A stretch of DNA of 64,000 nt from Bacillus sp. Cs-700. Lineage in GTDB: Bacteria > Bacillota > Bacilli > Bacillales > Guptibacillaceae. Shown here piece after piece: positions 37,057 through 46,591 of the stretch; position 1 is the stretch's first letter, and every line of letters begins with the position of its first letter. Where the stretch lies: NCBI RefSeq assembly GCF_011082085.1, contig NZ_CP041063.1, forward strand, positions 1,054,001 to 1,118,000, in the 5' to 3' direction. Made by a program: the position numbers and the translations under genes. A model generated the notes under the pieces. The model ran no database searches, was not told the DNA's origin, and was given only the letters and a program-made list of their open reading frames with translations.

Positions 37057-38514
37057 TTACGCTTTTTGGTATCGTAATATTGGTTTTCTAGCAGCGGTCG
37101 TTTCATCCAGTCGACCAATGACAGTTGTATGAGGAGCTTCCTGAACAATTTCAGGGTTATCTTCTGCTTCTTTAGCAATCTGAAGCAGTACATCGCAGAA
37201 TTCATCAAGCGTTTCTTTTGATTCCGTTTCTGTAGGTTCAATCATCATACACTCTTCGACATTGATAGGGAAATAAATCGTAGGTGGATGATACCCAAAA
37301 TCAAGCAAACGCTTGGCCATATCTAACGTTCGAACACCCAGTTTCTTTTGTTTCTTACCAGAAATAACGAATTCGTGTTTACAGTGCTGTTCATACGGCA
37401 ACACAAAAGCATCTTGAAGACGTCTCATCATATAATTTGCGTTCAAAACCGCGTTTTCAGATACTTGCTTTAGTCCTTCTGGCCCCATCGTACGGATGTA
37501 CGTATAAGCACGGACGTTAATACCAAAGTTTCCATAATAAGGTTTCACTCGTCCAATCGATTGAGGACGATCATAGTCAAAACGATACGCATTATTTTCT
37601 TTTACAAGAACTGGTTTCGGAAGGTATGGAATGAGATCTGATTTAACTCCCACAGGTCCTGAACCAGGTCCTCCTCCACCGTGTGGGCCTGTAAAGGTTT
37701 TGTGTAGATTTAAGTGCACCACATCAAAGCCCATATCTCCTGGTCGAGCTGCCCCCATAATGGCATTCATATTGGCACCGTCATAGTAAAGTTTTCCACC
37801 GGCATCATGAATAATTGTCGCCATCTCGGTAATTTGCTCTTCAAATAGACCAAGGGTATTTGGGTTTGTAAGCATAAGAGCTGCCGTGTCTTGATCGACA
37901 ACACGCTTTAGATCCTCGAGATCGACTAACCCTTTTTCATTTGACTTTACGGTCACTGCCTCAAAACCAGCAACGGTAGCAGAGGCGGGATTTGTACCGT
38001 GGGCAGAGTCTGGGACAATGACTTTTGTACGATTAAAATCCCCATTTGCTTCATGATAGGCACGAATCATCATTAATCCTGTCCACTCGCCATGAGCACC
38101 TGCAGCAGGTTGTAGGGTCACTTCGTCCATACCTGTTACAGCGACAAGGTTTTCCTGAAGGTTGTACATCATTTCTAGCGCACCCTGAACGGTCTCCTCT
38201 TCTTGAAGCGGATGGACAAAAGCAAAACCAGGATACCTTGCCACATCTTCGTTAATTTTTGGATTATACTTCATCGTACATGAACCAAGCGGATAAAATC
38301 CAGAATCCACCCCGTGATTACGTTTCGATAAGGCGGTATAGTGACGCATTAGCTGCAGCTCCGACACTTCTGGTAGCTCCGGTTCAGTTTTGCGATTAAA
38401 TTCCTCCGGTAACCATTCGTCTAAATCAATGTCAGGAACATCAAGTTCAGGAAGACTGTATGAAATACGCTCCGGTTCACTTAGCTCAAATATTAACGCC
38501 TGGTCTTTACTCAT
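37057..38514 (-). CDS. gcvPB: Glycine dehydrogenase (decarboxylating) subunit 2
   Basis: PLP-bearing half of the split P protein, 485 residues. The Schiff-base lysine is in [17 protein letters not shown], and [10 protein letters not shown] and [14 protein letters not shown] are conserved. It decarboxylates glycine and passes the aminomethyl group to lipoyl-GcvH. An ATGA overlap with gcvPA couples the two halves. It is the last gene of the riboswitch-controlled operon. Confidence 0.97.
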   Translation of the reverse strand: MSKDQALIFELSEPERISYSLPELDVPDIDLDEWLPEEFNRKTEPELPEVSELQLMRHYTALSKRNHGVDSGFYPLGSCTMKYNPKINEDVARYPGFAFVHPLQEEETVQGALEMMYNLQENLVAVTGMDEVTLQPAAGAHGEWTGLMMIRAYHEANGDFNRTKVIVPDSAHGTNPASATVAGFEAVTVKSNEKGLVDLEDLKRVVDQDTAALMLTNPNTLGLFEEQITEMATIIHDAGGKLYYDGANMNAIMGAARPGDMGFDVVHLNLHKTFTGPHGGGGPGSGPVGVKSDLIPYLPKPVLVKENNAYRFDYDRPQSIGRVKPYYGNFGINVRAYTYIRTMGPEGLKQVSENAVLNANYMMRRLQDAFVLPYEQHCKHEFVISGKKQKKLGVRTLDMAKRLLDFGYHPPTIYFPINVEECMMIEPTETESKETLDEFCDVLLQIAKEAEDNPEIVQEAPHTTVIGRLDETTAARKPILRYQKA

Positions 38515-39854
38515 TTTGCTCCCCCCACTTCTTCTACAAACATATCAATTTCCGCTTTTGTACGATTTTCTGTTACTGCGACAAGCATGTGATTGTTAAG
38601 TTCAGGATAATCGCGACCAAGATCATACCCGCCGATGATTCCTTTAGTTAATAACTTACGATTCAATTCCTTGATTGGGCCATTAACTTTAATAACAAAT
38701 TCATTGAAATAGACGCCATTAAACACAGTTTCTACACCAGCTTCTTCAAGACGTGCTTTCGTATAATGAGCTTTTTTTATATTTTGCTCTGCCATTTTGC
38801 GTACGCCTTTCTTTCCGAGCGCGGTCATAGCAACTGAGGAAGCTAACGCATTTAGTGCCTGGTTTGAACATATATTGGACGTCGCTTTATCCCTGCGAAT
38901 ATGCTGTTCTCTTGCTTGTAACGTAAGTACAAAACCACGCTGTCCATTATCATCAGTTGTTTGTCCAATCAAACGTCCTGGAACTTTCCGCATTAGTTTT
39001 TTCGTCACTGCGAAATATCCACAGTGAGGCCCACCAAATTGAGCTGGGATCCCAAACGGCTGACAATCTCCCACAACAATATCCGCACCCATCTCACCAG
39101 GTGGCGTTAAGCGCCCAAGCGCCAGTGGGTTACTTGAAACGACGAACATTGCTTTTTGCTCATGTACAAGCTTTTCAATATCTGGCAATGGTTCAAGTTG
39201 CCCGAAAAAGTTCGGATACTGAATCATTACACAAGCAGTATTTTCGTCAATTTCTTGCTTCAACTTATCTAGGTCTGTAACTCCATTGCTCGAATCGACT
39301 TCAACCACGGATAAGCGTTGCCCTCTAGCATAAGTATCAATTACGGCACGCGCTTCTGGGTGGACCGTTTTAGATACGATGATTTTTTTCTTTTTTGTTT
39401 GTCCGGCACTTAGTAGACCCGCTTCAGCTAGAGCTGTAGGACCATCGTACATCGAGGAATTCGCTACTTCCATTCCTGTTAATTCACTAATCATCGTTTG
39501 AAACTCAAAAATAGCTTGCAATTCACCTTGAGAAATTTCAGGTTGGTATGGCGTGTATGCCGTATAAAACTCAGAGCGACGAATAACGTGATCTACGACA
39601 GAAGGAATGGCATGATCATAAACTCCTGCACCGAGGAAAGACGCATTTTCGAGAGTATTCGCATTTTGGGATGATAGCTTTGACATGTAACGAATCAATT
39701 CCGATTCAAAAAGCTGCTTTTCCACCTTAAGTTCGCCTTTAAAACGAATGGCTTCTGGAATATCCTCAAAAAGATCCTGAACAGAGTCCACCCCAATTGT
39801 TTCAAGCATTTCTTTCCTGTCCTGGTCAGTCGTTGGCAAATAGCGATGTTTCAT
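38511..39854 (-). CDS. gcvPA: Glycine dehydrogenase (decarboxylating) subunit 1
   Basis: The N-terminal half of the split glycine decarboxylase, 447 residues, with the family start [21 protein letters not shown] and [22 protein letters not shown]. It lacks the PLP lysine, which is supplied by GcvPB. It lies 26 nt after gcvT. Confidence 0.97.
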   Translation of the reverse strand: MKHRYLPTTDQDRKEMLETIGVDSVQDLFEDIPEAIRFKGELKVEKQLFESELIRYMSKLSSQNANTLENASFLGAGVYDHAIPSVVDHVIRRSEFYTAYTPYQPEISQGELQAIFEFQTMISELTGMEVANSSMYDGPTALAEAGLLSAGQTKKKKIIVSKTVHPEARAVIDTYARGQRLSVVEVDSSNGVTDLDKLKQEIDENTACVMIQYPNFFGQLEPLPDIEKLVHEQKAMFVVSSNPLALGRLTPPGEMGADIVVGDCQPFGIPAQFGGPHCGYFAVTKKLMRKVPGRLIGQTTDDNGQRGFVLTLQAREQHIRRDKATSNICSNQALNALASSVAMTALGKKGVRKMAEQNIKKAHYTKARLEEAGVETVFNGVYFNEFVIKVNGPIKELNRKLLTKGIIGGYDLGRDYPELNNHMLVAVTENRTKAEIDMFVEEVGGAK

Positions 39855-39880
39855 ATGTTCATTTCCTCCTCAGTATCCGT

Positions 39881-40981
39881 TTATTTCTGACGTTTATAGA
39901 ATGGTGATGGAATAACTTTTGCTTGCACACGCTTATTGCGAATCTCCACATCTAGCTCAGTATCCATTTCTGTATACTCTTTCTTAATTAGCGCCAGACC
40001 TACGTTCTTTTTTAAAGTTGGCGATTGTGTACCTGTTGTCACTTCTCCAATCAGTTGTTCCCCTTTATAAACAGGGTAGTTCGTACGAGGAATACCCCTC
40101 CCAATCATTTCAATGCCAACCAATTTTCGCTCCAGGCCATTTTCACGCTGACGTAAGAGAGCAGATTTACCAATAAAATCAGCCTCTTTACTAGTTTTAA
40201 CAGCAAAACCGATTCCCGCTTCAAGCGGAGAGATATCCTTCGTTAGCTCCTGTCCGTAAAGAGCCAGCTTAGCTTCAAATCTAAGAGTATCACGAGCACC
40301 CAAGCCGCAAGGTAAGATATTTTCTGGTTCACCCGCAGCTAAAATCGCTTTCCAGAGAGCAGGAGCATCTTCTGAAGCGGCATATAGTTCAAATCCATCT
40401 TCACCTGTATAACCAGTTCGAGAAACTAACGTTTTAATTCCCGCAATCATAAGATCAGCCTGAAACTTAAAGATACCAATTGATGAAAGATCTGTATTTG
40501 TGAGACGTTGCAGAATGACCTCTGCTTTTGGACCTTGAATCGCTAGTTGAGCCATCTCATTCGATATATTGTTAAGGGATACACCTTCAATGATGTGCTC
40601 CTCAAGCCAGTCGTAATCCTTAATGGTATTCGCTGCATTTACGACTAATAAGTAATGTTCCTCCGAGTATTTGTAAACGAGAAGGTCGTCTACCGTACCA
40701 CCATCCTCATAGCACATTGCAGTATACTGGGCTCCATTTACTTTCAGTTTGCTAACATCATTTGTCATCATCTTCTGAAGATAATCAAGAGCTTTTTCAC
40801 CTTTGACATCAATTTCTCCCATATGAGAAACATCAAATAATCCAGCTCTTGTTCTCACAGCTTCATGCTCTTCCTTAATACTAGAAAATTGAACAGGAAG
40901 TGCCCATCCACCAAAATCAATCGTTTTAGCGCCCATTGACTTATACGTGTCAAATAACGGGGTTTTCAATAACTCGCTCAT
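39881..40981 (-). CDS. gcvT: Glycine cleavage system aminomethyltransferase (T protein)
   Basis: Releases ammonia and transfers the methylene to tetrahydrofolate; 366 residues (B. subtilis 362). The catalytic-region [14 protein letters not shown] (about 47-60) and [12 protein letters not shown] are typical. It is the first gene of gcvT-gcvPA-gcvPB, directly behind a tandem glycine riboswitch and terminator. Confidence 0.97.
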   Translation of the reverse strand: MSELLKTPLFDTYKSMGAKTIDFGGWALPVQFSSIKEEHEAVRTRAGLFDVSHMGEIDVKGEKALDYLQKMMTNDVSKLKVNGAQYTAMCYEDGGTVDDLLVYKYSEEHYLLVVNAANTIKDYDWLEEHIIEGVSLNNISNEMAQLAIQGPKAEVILQRLTNTDLSSIGIFKFQADLMIAGIKTLVSRTGYTGEDGFELYAASEDAPALWKAILAAGEPENILPCGLGARDTLRFEAKLALYGQELTKDISPLEAGIGFAVKTSKEADFIGKSALLRQRENGLERKLVGIEMIGRGIPRTNYPVYKGEQLIGEVTTGTQSPTLKKNVGLALIKKEYTEMDTELDVEIRNKRVQAKVIPSPFYKRQK

Positions 40982-41064
40982 CTTGTTCCCTCCTATAACA
41001 TCGAAATTAATATCGTTTCATTTAACCCTAACCAACTATGCAAACCAAACCGTGTCCAACCATT

Positions 41065-41116
41065 AAAAAAGGACAGAGAAAGCCCGCTATCAGTAGCGCG
41101 TTTTCTCTGTCCTTTT
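41065..41116 (-). terminator. Riboswitch-controlled terminator upstream of gcvT
   Basis: On the minus strand AAAAGGACAGAGAAA pairs with TTTCTCTGTCCTTTT around a GC-rich apical hairpin, then T-run. It immediately follows the second glycine aptamer and is the expected expression platform. Confidence 0.85.
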
Positions 41117-41275
41117 GACCTGAAAGTTTCTCCTCACATCAAGGTGCGAGGATTACATCTTTGGCGGCTTAAAGAAGCTCTCTCCAGAGGTGCGTCTAAC
41201 AAGAGTCTTTTTGCCTGAGAGATTCACAAATTTGCTTGCTCCTTCGGCGCTGCATCTAGCAGTCTCTCCTCTTGC
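41117..41275 (-). ncRNA. Tandem glycine riboswitch of the gcv operon
   Basis: Two aptamers read on the minus strand. The first has GGAGAGAC...GCGCCGAAGGAGCAA...CTCTCAGGCAAAAAGACTC (about 41269-41202). The second has CTGGAGAGAG...GCCGCCAAAGATGTAATC...TTTCAGGTCAAAAGGACAGAG (about 41190-41110). These are the conserved P1/P3 core segments of the glycine class, which is an ON switch: glycine binding prevents the downstream terminator and allows gcvT-PA-PB expression. Confidence 0.93.
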
Positions 41276-41323
41276 CTTCATTCGCTTATTTTCAGTTTTA
41301 AGGTATTGGATTGTACGGATTGA

Positions 41324-41351
41324 TTCATACTATTAATGCTTTCGATTTCAA
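41324..41351 (-). promoter_or_regulatory. Candidate promoter of the gcv operon
   Basis: On the minus strand TTGAAA (41351-41346), 16 nt, TATGAA (41329-41324), about 50 nt upstream of the riboswitch. Confidence 0.45.
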
Positions 41352-41490
41352 TCCTACCACTACCATAGGAGCGTTGGCAACAATCTTTTTAATAATAAAA
41401 GTATTTTAACTACTATATTAAACACGAACAATATTATACATTAAACTTATATCATTCGTAAATAACAGTTTTAAAGAAAGGGTTTTCATT

Positions 41491-43161
41491 TTGAGGACTG
41501 AATTACAATTCGATCAAGAGTGGACAAACAACTTTCTCAAACAAATTGAAGAGGATGGACCATGGGCTAATTGGGAGCTTTTTAAACTGGCTATCGAAGC
41601 TGAACAACATCGCGCTATCCCATCGTTTAAAGGATTACAAGCCCCTACTTACCTTCCTGACTTAACACCACACCCTTATCAACTCGAAGCTGCACGGCGA
41701 GTCGTTGAGGAGATGAATGGAAAAGCTATTCTAGCAGATGAGGTTGGTCTCGGAAAGACAATCGAAGCTGGTCTAATAATTAAAGAGTATATGATTCGTG
41801 GATTAGTGAAAAAAGTTCTTATTCTTGTCCCAGCCTCGTTAGTGTCTCAATGGGCTATCGAGCTTAACACAAAATTTTATATACCTGCTGTCGTTCAACG
41901 AAAAAGCTATGTTTGGGATCAGTGTGATGTCGTCGTATCCTCGATTGATACAGCAAAACGTGAGCCCCATCGGTCAATTGTTTATGAGCAACATTATGAT
42001 ATGGTCATCATCGATGAAGCGCATCGTTTAAAAAACAACCGAACAAAAAACTATGAATTTGTCCAACATTTGCCTAAGAAGTTTTGCCTTCTATTAACAG
42101 CTACTCCCGTTCAAAACCGTCTTGATGAAGTTTTCAACCTAGTATCATTACTAAAACCAGGTCATCTCGGCAGCTTTGAGAATTTCGAAAAGGATTACAA
42201 AGGAAAAGAAAAAAATGCTGAAGACGAGGAGAGACTTCGCACACTTATACAAAAAGTAATGGTAAGGAATCGCCGTGAGGATACTGGTATGGATTGGCCT
42301 GAACGCATTGTAAAAACGGTACCGATTACTTTCTCACCTGAAGAAGAAGATCTTTATCGTTCAGTTGAAGCATTGAAAAAGGAACCGATTTCAACCCGTA
42401 GTCAATTTTCGATTATTACCTTATTAAGGGAAATTTGCTCAAGTCGTGAAGCTGCCTATATGACATTAAAAAAAATGCTTGAGAAAGATTCTCTTGATGA
42501 AGTCACACAAACCTTCATCCACTCCTTAATTAAAAAAATTGAAGGTGTACCAACAAATTCGAAAGCACAAAAAGCCCTTGAACTAATTCAATCAATTGAA
42601 GGAAAAGTCATTATCTTCACGGAATATCGGGCGACACAGCTATATTTACAATGGTTTTTAAAGGAGCACGGTATCACTTCCGTTCCTTTTCGAGGTGGGT
42701 TTAAACGCGGAAAGAAAGATTGGATGAGAGAATTATTTAAAAATCACGCTAAAGTTCTTATTGCAACTGAAGCTGGTGGAGAAGGGATCAACCTTCAATT
42801 TTGTCAGCACGTCATTAACTATGACCTCCCATGGAATCCTATGAGGATTGAGCAACGGATCGGCCGCATTCACCGACTAGGCCAAGAAGGCGATGTGCAC
42901 ATTTATAATTTTGCAACAAAACATACGGTTGAAGAACATATACTTACCCTGTTATACGAAAAGATCCAGCTGTTTGAAAGTGTCATAGGTCAACTAGATG
43001 AGATATTAACTCGCCTCGGGATGCGTGATATAGAAAAACATATTTCTGACATTCTACTTCATTCCGAAAGTGAAGGGGAAATAAGAATTAAGATGGATAA
43101 TATTAAAGAATTAATCAATTATCAAAAGGAGGATTCAGATGCACCAAGAAAATATTCATAA
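41491..43161 (+). CDS. yqhH: SNF2-family DEAD/DEAH helicase (YqhH)
   Basis: A 556-residue SF2 ATPase of the SNF2/RapA type. Motif I ADEVGLGKTIEAGL (about 87-100), DEAH box MVIIDEAHRLKNN, motif III LLTATPVQN, motif V IATEAGGEGINLQ and motif VI RIEQRIGRIHRLGQ are complete, so ATPase activity is expected. No extra DNA-binding domain is obvious. The start is TTG 41491 (GAAAGGG 8 nt upstream). It overlaps yqhG by 23 nt. The role is unknown; RapA-like RNA polymerase recycling is a possibility by homology only. Confidence 0.92.
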   Translation: MRTELQFDQEWTNNFLKQIEEDGPWANWELFKLAIEAEQHRAIPSFKGLQAPTYLPDLTPHPYQLEAARRVVEEMNGKAILADEVGLGKTIEAGLIIKEYMIRGLVKKVLILVPASLVSQWAIELNTKFYIPAVVQRKSYVWDQCDVVVSSIDTAKREPHRSIVYEQHYDMVIIDEAHRLKNNRTKNYEFVQHLPKKFCLLLTATPVQNRLDEVFNLVSLLKPGHLGSFENFEKDYKGKEKNAEDEERLRTLIQKVMVRNRREDTGMDWPERIVKTVPITFSPEEEDLYRSVEALKKEPISTRSQFSIITLLREICSSREAAYMTLKKMLEKDSLDEVTQTFIHSLIKKIEGVPTNSKAQKALELIQSIEGKVIIFTEYRATQLYLQWFLKEHGITSVPFRGGFKRGKKDWMRELFKNHAKVLIATEAGGEGINLQFCQHVINYDLPWNPMRIEQRIGRIHRLGQEGDVHIYNFATKHTVEEHILTLLYEKIQLFESVIGQLDEILTRLGMRDIEKHISDILLHSESEGEIRIKMDNIKELINYQKEDSDAPRKYS

Positions 43162-43939
43162 CTATTTGCGTTCGTATTTTCTCGCGAATGATTGTCGTAT
43201 TCTACACGAAAAACCTGGCCTCCTCGATGTTCAACTAACCATTGAACTTGATAAAGAGTTAATGAACCGACCATTTTATTGGCATTATCTTGAAAAGACT
43301 GGCGGAACGCCACGACCAATGACGCTTACGTTAATTACAAATCAAACTATTGAAGAGAAAGGTGAGTTTGTTCATTTTGGAGCACCAAGACTGCATCAAA
43401 TCTTTTCCTCCACAAAAAAACTCGCCTCTTCCATTCGTCTATATGAGGATGTACAAACGAATCAGCAACAGCAATATCCCCTTCATCCCTGGCTTTGTCT
43501 TAATATAAAAATTTCCTATCAATGTGATAGAAAAAAACACCGTCTTCTTTCACTCGGTCTTCACCTTGTTAGTGGAGCGGTAGTCGATGACTTTCACAAT
43601 TTGTTACTAGAAAAATCGCTTACCCCCAAAATTCCTGACTATGCTTTTACCGTAACACCTATCATAAAACCAGAAAGTGGATTAAAAAGACTCGAATCTG
43701 TTGTAGAAATGCTGCTCACAAAAGAAGATGTACAGTGGGCTGAAGAGGCAAGGATAAGGTGGGCTTCTGATCAGCACCTTCTTGATCAATTTTACGAGGG
43801 AAATACGAATGATCAACGGTATGAAGTAGAAAAAGAGGCACTAAGAAAACAGTATGAGCCAATCATTACTGCAGAAATTATTAATGGAGGTATTTTCCAC
43901 CTTGTTCCCGGTATCGAATCACAACCTTATCCCACTTAA
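43139..43939 (+). CDS. yqhG: YqhG family protein
   Basis: A 266-residue soluble protein matching YqhG, which always follows the SNF2 helicase YqhH. The ATG at 43139 has AAAAGGAGG 6 nt upstream, inside the helicase reading frame. No enzymatic motif is recognised. Tight overlap suggests a two-protein unit with the helicase. Downstream it is convergent with yqzE across a shared terminator. Confidence 0.85.
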   Translation: MHQENIHNYLRSYFLANDCRILHEKPGLLDVQLTIELDKELMNRPFYWHYLEKTGGTPRPMTLTLITNQTIEEKGEFVHFGAPRLHQIFSSTKKLASSIRLYEDVQTNQQQQYPLHPWLCLNIKISYQCDRKKHRLLSLGLHLVSGAVVDDFHNLLLEKSLTPKIPDYAFTVTPIIKPESGLKRLESVVEMLLTKEDVQWAEEARIRWASDQHLLDQFYEGNTNDQRYEVEKEALRKQYEPIITAEIINGGIFHLVPGIESQPYPT

Positions 43940-43940
43940 A

Positions 43941-43968
43941 AAAGCTCGGACTCAACTGTCCGAGCTTT
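43941..43968. terminator. Bidirectional terminator of yqhHG and comG-aroK-yqzE
   Basis: AAAGCTCGGAC pairs with GTCCGAGCTTT around a 6-nt loop. The yqzE TGA (43954-43952) lies in the loop. Confidence 0.8.
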
Positions 43969-44149
43969 CACGCTTCTTTTTCTGCATGAACATCGATACC
44001 GACATTGGAATAATGCCAAACCATCGAAACAAAAAAGGCTGCTTTTTTGCTTTTCTTACAGCACGCTGCTGCTGTCTTTCTTCTTTTGGTTGATCGATAT
44101 ATGAGACAACTTGTTGTGTCATATATTTCACTAAATCGTTTGATGACAT
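43952..44149 (-). CDS. yqzE: YqzE family small protein
   Basis: A 65-residue basic protein with SSNDLVKYMTQQVVSYID at the start and a hydrophobic FRWFGIIPMSVSMF segment, matching YqzE. It starts at 44149 (AAAGGG upstream). It belongs to the gene cluster following comG in Bacillus; function unknown. Confidence 0.8.
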   Translation of the reverse strand: MSSNDLVKYMTQQVVSYIDQPKEERQQQRAVRKAKKQPFLFRWFGIIPMSVSMFMQKKKRESSDS

Positions 44150-44206
44150 CTTGATCACCCTTTTATCATTGTCTTCAGTATTAAGGGTGTCCAACTACTT
44201 AGTTTT

Positions 44207-44704
44207 TTATCCTATGCGTTGGCATATTTCGGCGACAATGTCTTTTACTGAACGATTCGTCGTCTCAATTTCATAATCTGCTTCACGGTATAACGGCAGC
44301 CTTTCCGTGAATATGGCGTTAATCTTATCTTGCTTGTTATCTCCAGCAAGCAATGGCCTTGAAGTATCTCCTTCTAACCGCTTAACAATTTCTTCAGGCT
44401 CACAGTGTAAATAGATCATTGTGCCATTCTGCTTCATAAAAGAGCGATTTTTTTCACTTAAGACGATCCCACCGCCTGTACTAATAATAATATTTTCAGT
44501 CGGAAGATCTTTGAGAGAAGCTGTCTCATATGATCGAAACGCTCTCTCCCCCTCACTTTCAAAGATAACTGGAATTTCTCGTCCTTGCATTTTCGTTACA
44601 TGCTTATCCGTATCCTCTGAAGGAAGAGCTAACGCTTTTGATAACTCTTCAGCAACAGTTGTTTTCCCTGATCCCATAAAACCTGTTAAATAGATCGCTT
44701 TCAT
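44207..44704 (-). CDS. aroK: Shikimate kinase
   Basis: Phosphorylates shikimate at O3; 165 residues, a normal length. Walker A GFMGSGKT (8-15), shikimate-binding Asp in SEDTDKHV, the GGG motif in IISTGGGIVL and the lid SRPLL are intact. It starts 2 nt after the comGG stop codon, so it is probably transcribed with comG as well as from its own signals. The other shikimate gene here is aroQ at 28.2 kb. Confidence 0.95.
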   Translation of the reverse strand: MKAIYLTGFMGSGKTTVAEELSKALALPSEDTDKHVTKMQGREIPVIFESEGERAFRSYETASLKDLPTENIIISTGGGIVLSEKNRSFMKQNGTMIYLHCEPEEIVKRLEGDTSRPLLAGDNKQDKINAIFTERLPLYREADYEIETTNRSVKDIVAEICQRIG

Positions 44705-44706
44705 GT

Positions 44707-45126
44707 TTATCCCTCACTCCATTCTACGACTTCTTTCAATGTTTGATTGTATTGGAACAGCGCAAAAACCTTCGTTGCATTTTGAGTTGTTCCATTTAGC
44801 GTGATGTAAATAACTTCTGAAGGAGAAAACTGGATCGCGGCGTGAACCGTGCCTTCTTCATAAATAAATGTTTTCTCAGTAGTTTCGACATCGGTTTTTT
44901 GTATATATGAAATTGTATCTTTCATTCCTAGCACTAGCAAGGAATGCTTTTTGAATTGTTCCTCTTCACGATCTAGAAATGCTCGTTCGTTCATAGTTGC
45001 ATAGCATAAATGAAAAATGAACCCAAGAAGAAGTGTGCTAATTAGCATCATCATAGCAGTCATATAACCTTGGTCATCCAGTTGCTTAAGACATTTGAAA
45101 ACTAACTTGTTTCTCCGTTCTCCCAT
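44707..45126 (-). CDS. comGG: Competence minor pseudopilin ComGG
   Basis: A 139-residue protein with one hydrophobic helix (about 22-42, MTAMMMLISTLLLGFIFHL) after a basic lead. No prepilin peptidase site is evident, as in other ComGGs. It is identified by position as the seventh gene of comG. It overlaps comGF by 41 nt. The start at 45126 has only a weak ribosome-binding site, so translational coupling is likely. Confidence 0.85.
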   Translation of the reverse strand: MGERRNKLVFKCLKQLDDQGYMTAMMMLISTLLLGFIFHLCYATMNERAFLDREEEQFKKHSLLVLGMKDTISYIQKTDVETTEKTFIYEEGTVHAAIQFSPSEVIYITLNGTTQNATKVFALFQYNQTLKEVVEWSEG

Positions 45127-45499
45127 TATTCAGATCCACCTCGATTATTACTCTCCTACCGGAGATTTGAACCGTAAAATCTCTAATGTCTTGTAAGACA
45201 ATTTCATGACCGGTATTATTGACGCGGCGACGTATGGAAGATCCATACCTTTCATACTTCACAATCGCTCCATCTTTTTTCGTTAGTTCAATACTTCCCT
45301 TACTAAGTATAATTTGAGTCGCTTCTCGAACTTCTTTAGAAAACAAGTGAAAAAACAAGCTTGTTTCTTCTTGCTGAAAATCTGCCCCTGAATTTTGGAT
45401 GGCCGCGCTCATAAGTAAAGGAAGCGTCCATATAATAGCCAGTAATATGGTCAAGGTTAGCATTAGTTCAAGTAACGTAATCCCTTTTTCACTTCTCAT
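45086..45499 (-). CDS. comGF: Competence minor pseudopilin ComGF
   Basis: A 137-residue protein with a type IV N-methylation site KGITLLELMLTLTILLAIIW (Gly-Ile cleavage, Glu+5). A C-terminal beta-rich part contains the RVNNTGHEIVLQDI segment. It overlaps comGE by 11 nt and comGG by 41 nt. Confidence 0.9.
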   Translation of the reverse strand: MRSEKGITLLELMLTLTILLAIIWTLPLLMSAAIQNSGADFQQEETSLFFHLFSKEVREATQIILSKGSIELTKKDGAIVKYERYGSSIRRRVNNTGHEIVLQDIRDFTVQISGRRVIIEVDLNNGRTEKQVSFQMS

Positions 45500-45812
45500 G
45501 AGGAAGGCTTCTACATATCAATAATTCTTCCTTTTTCTCTTCACTGTAAGAAATGCACAGCCCATTAGGTGTTTCAGTTAAGTAAAATACAGTGCCTTCC
45601 AAGATTTCTTGCTTGGGAGGCACTACATTGTTTAATACAAAGTCATTCCAATAATGATCGAGCAAAAGTATCGCTTCCTTTCTCGTTTGAATGCTCATTC
45701 GCTCTTCATAAAGTTGTACATAAATTGGCAATGCGCCAGAAGATAAAAGAGTAAGTATAGAAAGGGCTATCAAACCATCAAGTAACGAATAACCATTACA
45801 ATTTTTTAACAT
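45489..45812 (-). CDS. comGE: Competence minor pseudopilin ComGE
   Basis: A 107-residue protein with the prepilin-like start NGYSLLDGLIALSILTLLSSG. The residue at +5 after the cleavage glycine is Asp rather than the usual Glu. The ATG at 45812 overlaps comGD by 17 nt; the frame extends to 45842 without a better site. Confidence 0.88.
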   Translation of the reverse strand: MLKNCNGYSLLDGLIALSILTLLSSGALPIYVQLYEERMSIQTRKEAILLLDHYWNDFVLNNVVPPKQEILEGTVFYLTETPNGLCISYSEEKKEELLICRSLPHEK

Positions 45813-46248
45813 AGAAGCGACCTGCTCCCACTTGTACAACAAGCTTATACTCCTCCTTACCCGCCTTTATATAAAGGGTACCTGCCTTTTGAACATTTCC
45901 ATTACCGCCATAAACAATTTGATACCCCATTGTTCCTTCATCGATTGTGATGTGATCTGGAATCTCATTGGTTCTCACTACCGTCGAGGCATTACCTTGG
46001 ATACTGTAAATACCTTTACTTGGCGAAATCAAAAACCGATAAGAAGAACCATTTACATAAGCGAGTTCTTGAGTATACCTAAGATCCGATTGAATCTCCT
46101 CTAGGAAATGTTTTGTTACAGAAGCATTTTGCGTAGGCGTAATGTGGAGAAAAACCAGGGTTAAGAGAATCGACAATAGAGAAAGTACGATCATCATTTC
46201 AATTAAGGTATAGCCAAAAGAATTTATTACGTAATGAAACCGTTTCAT
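45796..46248 (-). CDS. comGD: Competence minor pseudopilin ComGD
   Basis: A 150-residue protein with the N-methylation motif FGYTLIEMMIVLSLLSILLTL (about 10-30). The ATG at 46248 overlaps the comGC stop as TAATG, which gives direct coupling. The frame upstream to 46305 is within comGC. Confidence 0.93.
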   Translation of the reverse strand: MKRFHYVINSFGYTLIEMMIVLSLLSILLTLVFLHITPTQNASVTKHFLEEIQSDLRYTQELAYVNGSSYRFLISPSKGIYSIQGNASTVVRTNEIPDHITIDEGTMGYQIVYGGNGNVQKAGTLYIKAGKEEYKLVVQVGAGRFYVKKL

Positions 46249-46577
46249 TACTCGGCTAATATCACTTTTCCATCGGTGATCGTTAATGCCTCTCCTCCGG
46301 GACAAGTGGTTTCTTCCATATCAAGGTACTCTTCTGTAACAAGATCATCGATTGAAGCTGGAAGTTTATTTTCATTCGCTTTGTATGCTGCTACCTGTGT
46401 TTGAGCGACTTTAATTGTTGCCTCACAACTTTTTTCTTCAACGACTTTGTTATTTTTCGTTAAACCAGGGACAGCAATTAAAAGAAGAACGGAAATAATC
46501 ATAATAACGATCATCATTTCAATGAGCGTAAATCCTTTTTCTTGTTTAAATAAGCTTATCCATTTTCTTAATTTCAT
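46248..46577 (-). CDS. comGC: Competence major pseudopilin ComGC
   Basis: A 109-residue major subunit of the transformation pilus. The prepilin site KGFTLIEMMIVIMIISVLLLIAVPG (Gly-Phe cut, Glu+5) and two Cys (SCEA, TTCPGG) that can form the intramolecular disulfide are present. ComC peptidase would process it. Confidence 0.95.
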   Translation of the reverse strand: MKLRKWISLFKQEKGFTLIEMMIVIMIISVLLLIAVPGLTKNNKVVEEKSCEATIKVAQTQVAAYKANENKLPASIDDLVTEEYLDMEETTCPGGEALTITDGKVILAE

Positions 46578-46591
46578 TCATAACTTCCCCC

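Noticed and set aside
41491-43939. SNF2 helicase plus YqhG as an anti-phage defence locus
   Set aside because: No nuclease, methyltransferase or PLD partner, and both genes are at a conserved housekeeping position beside gcv and comG.
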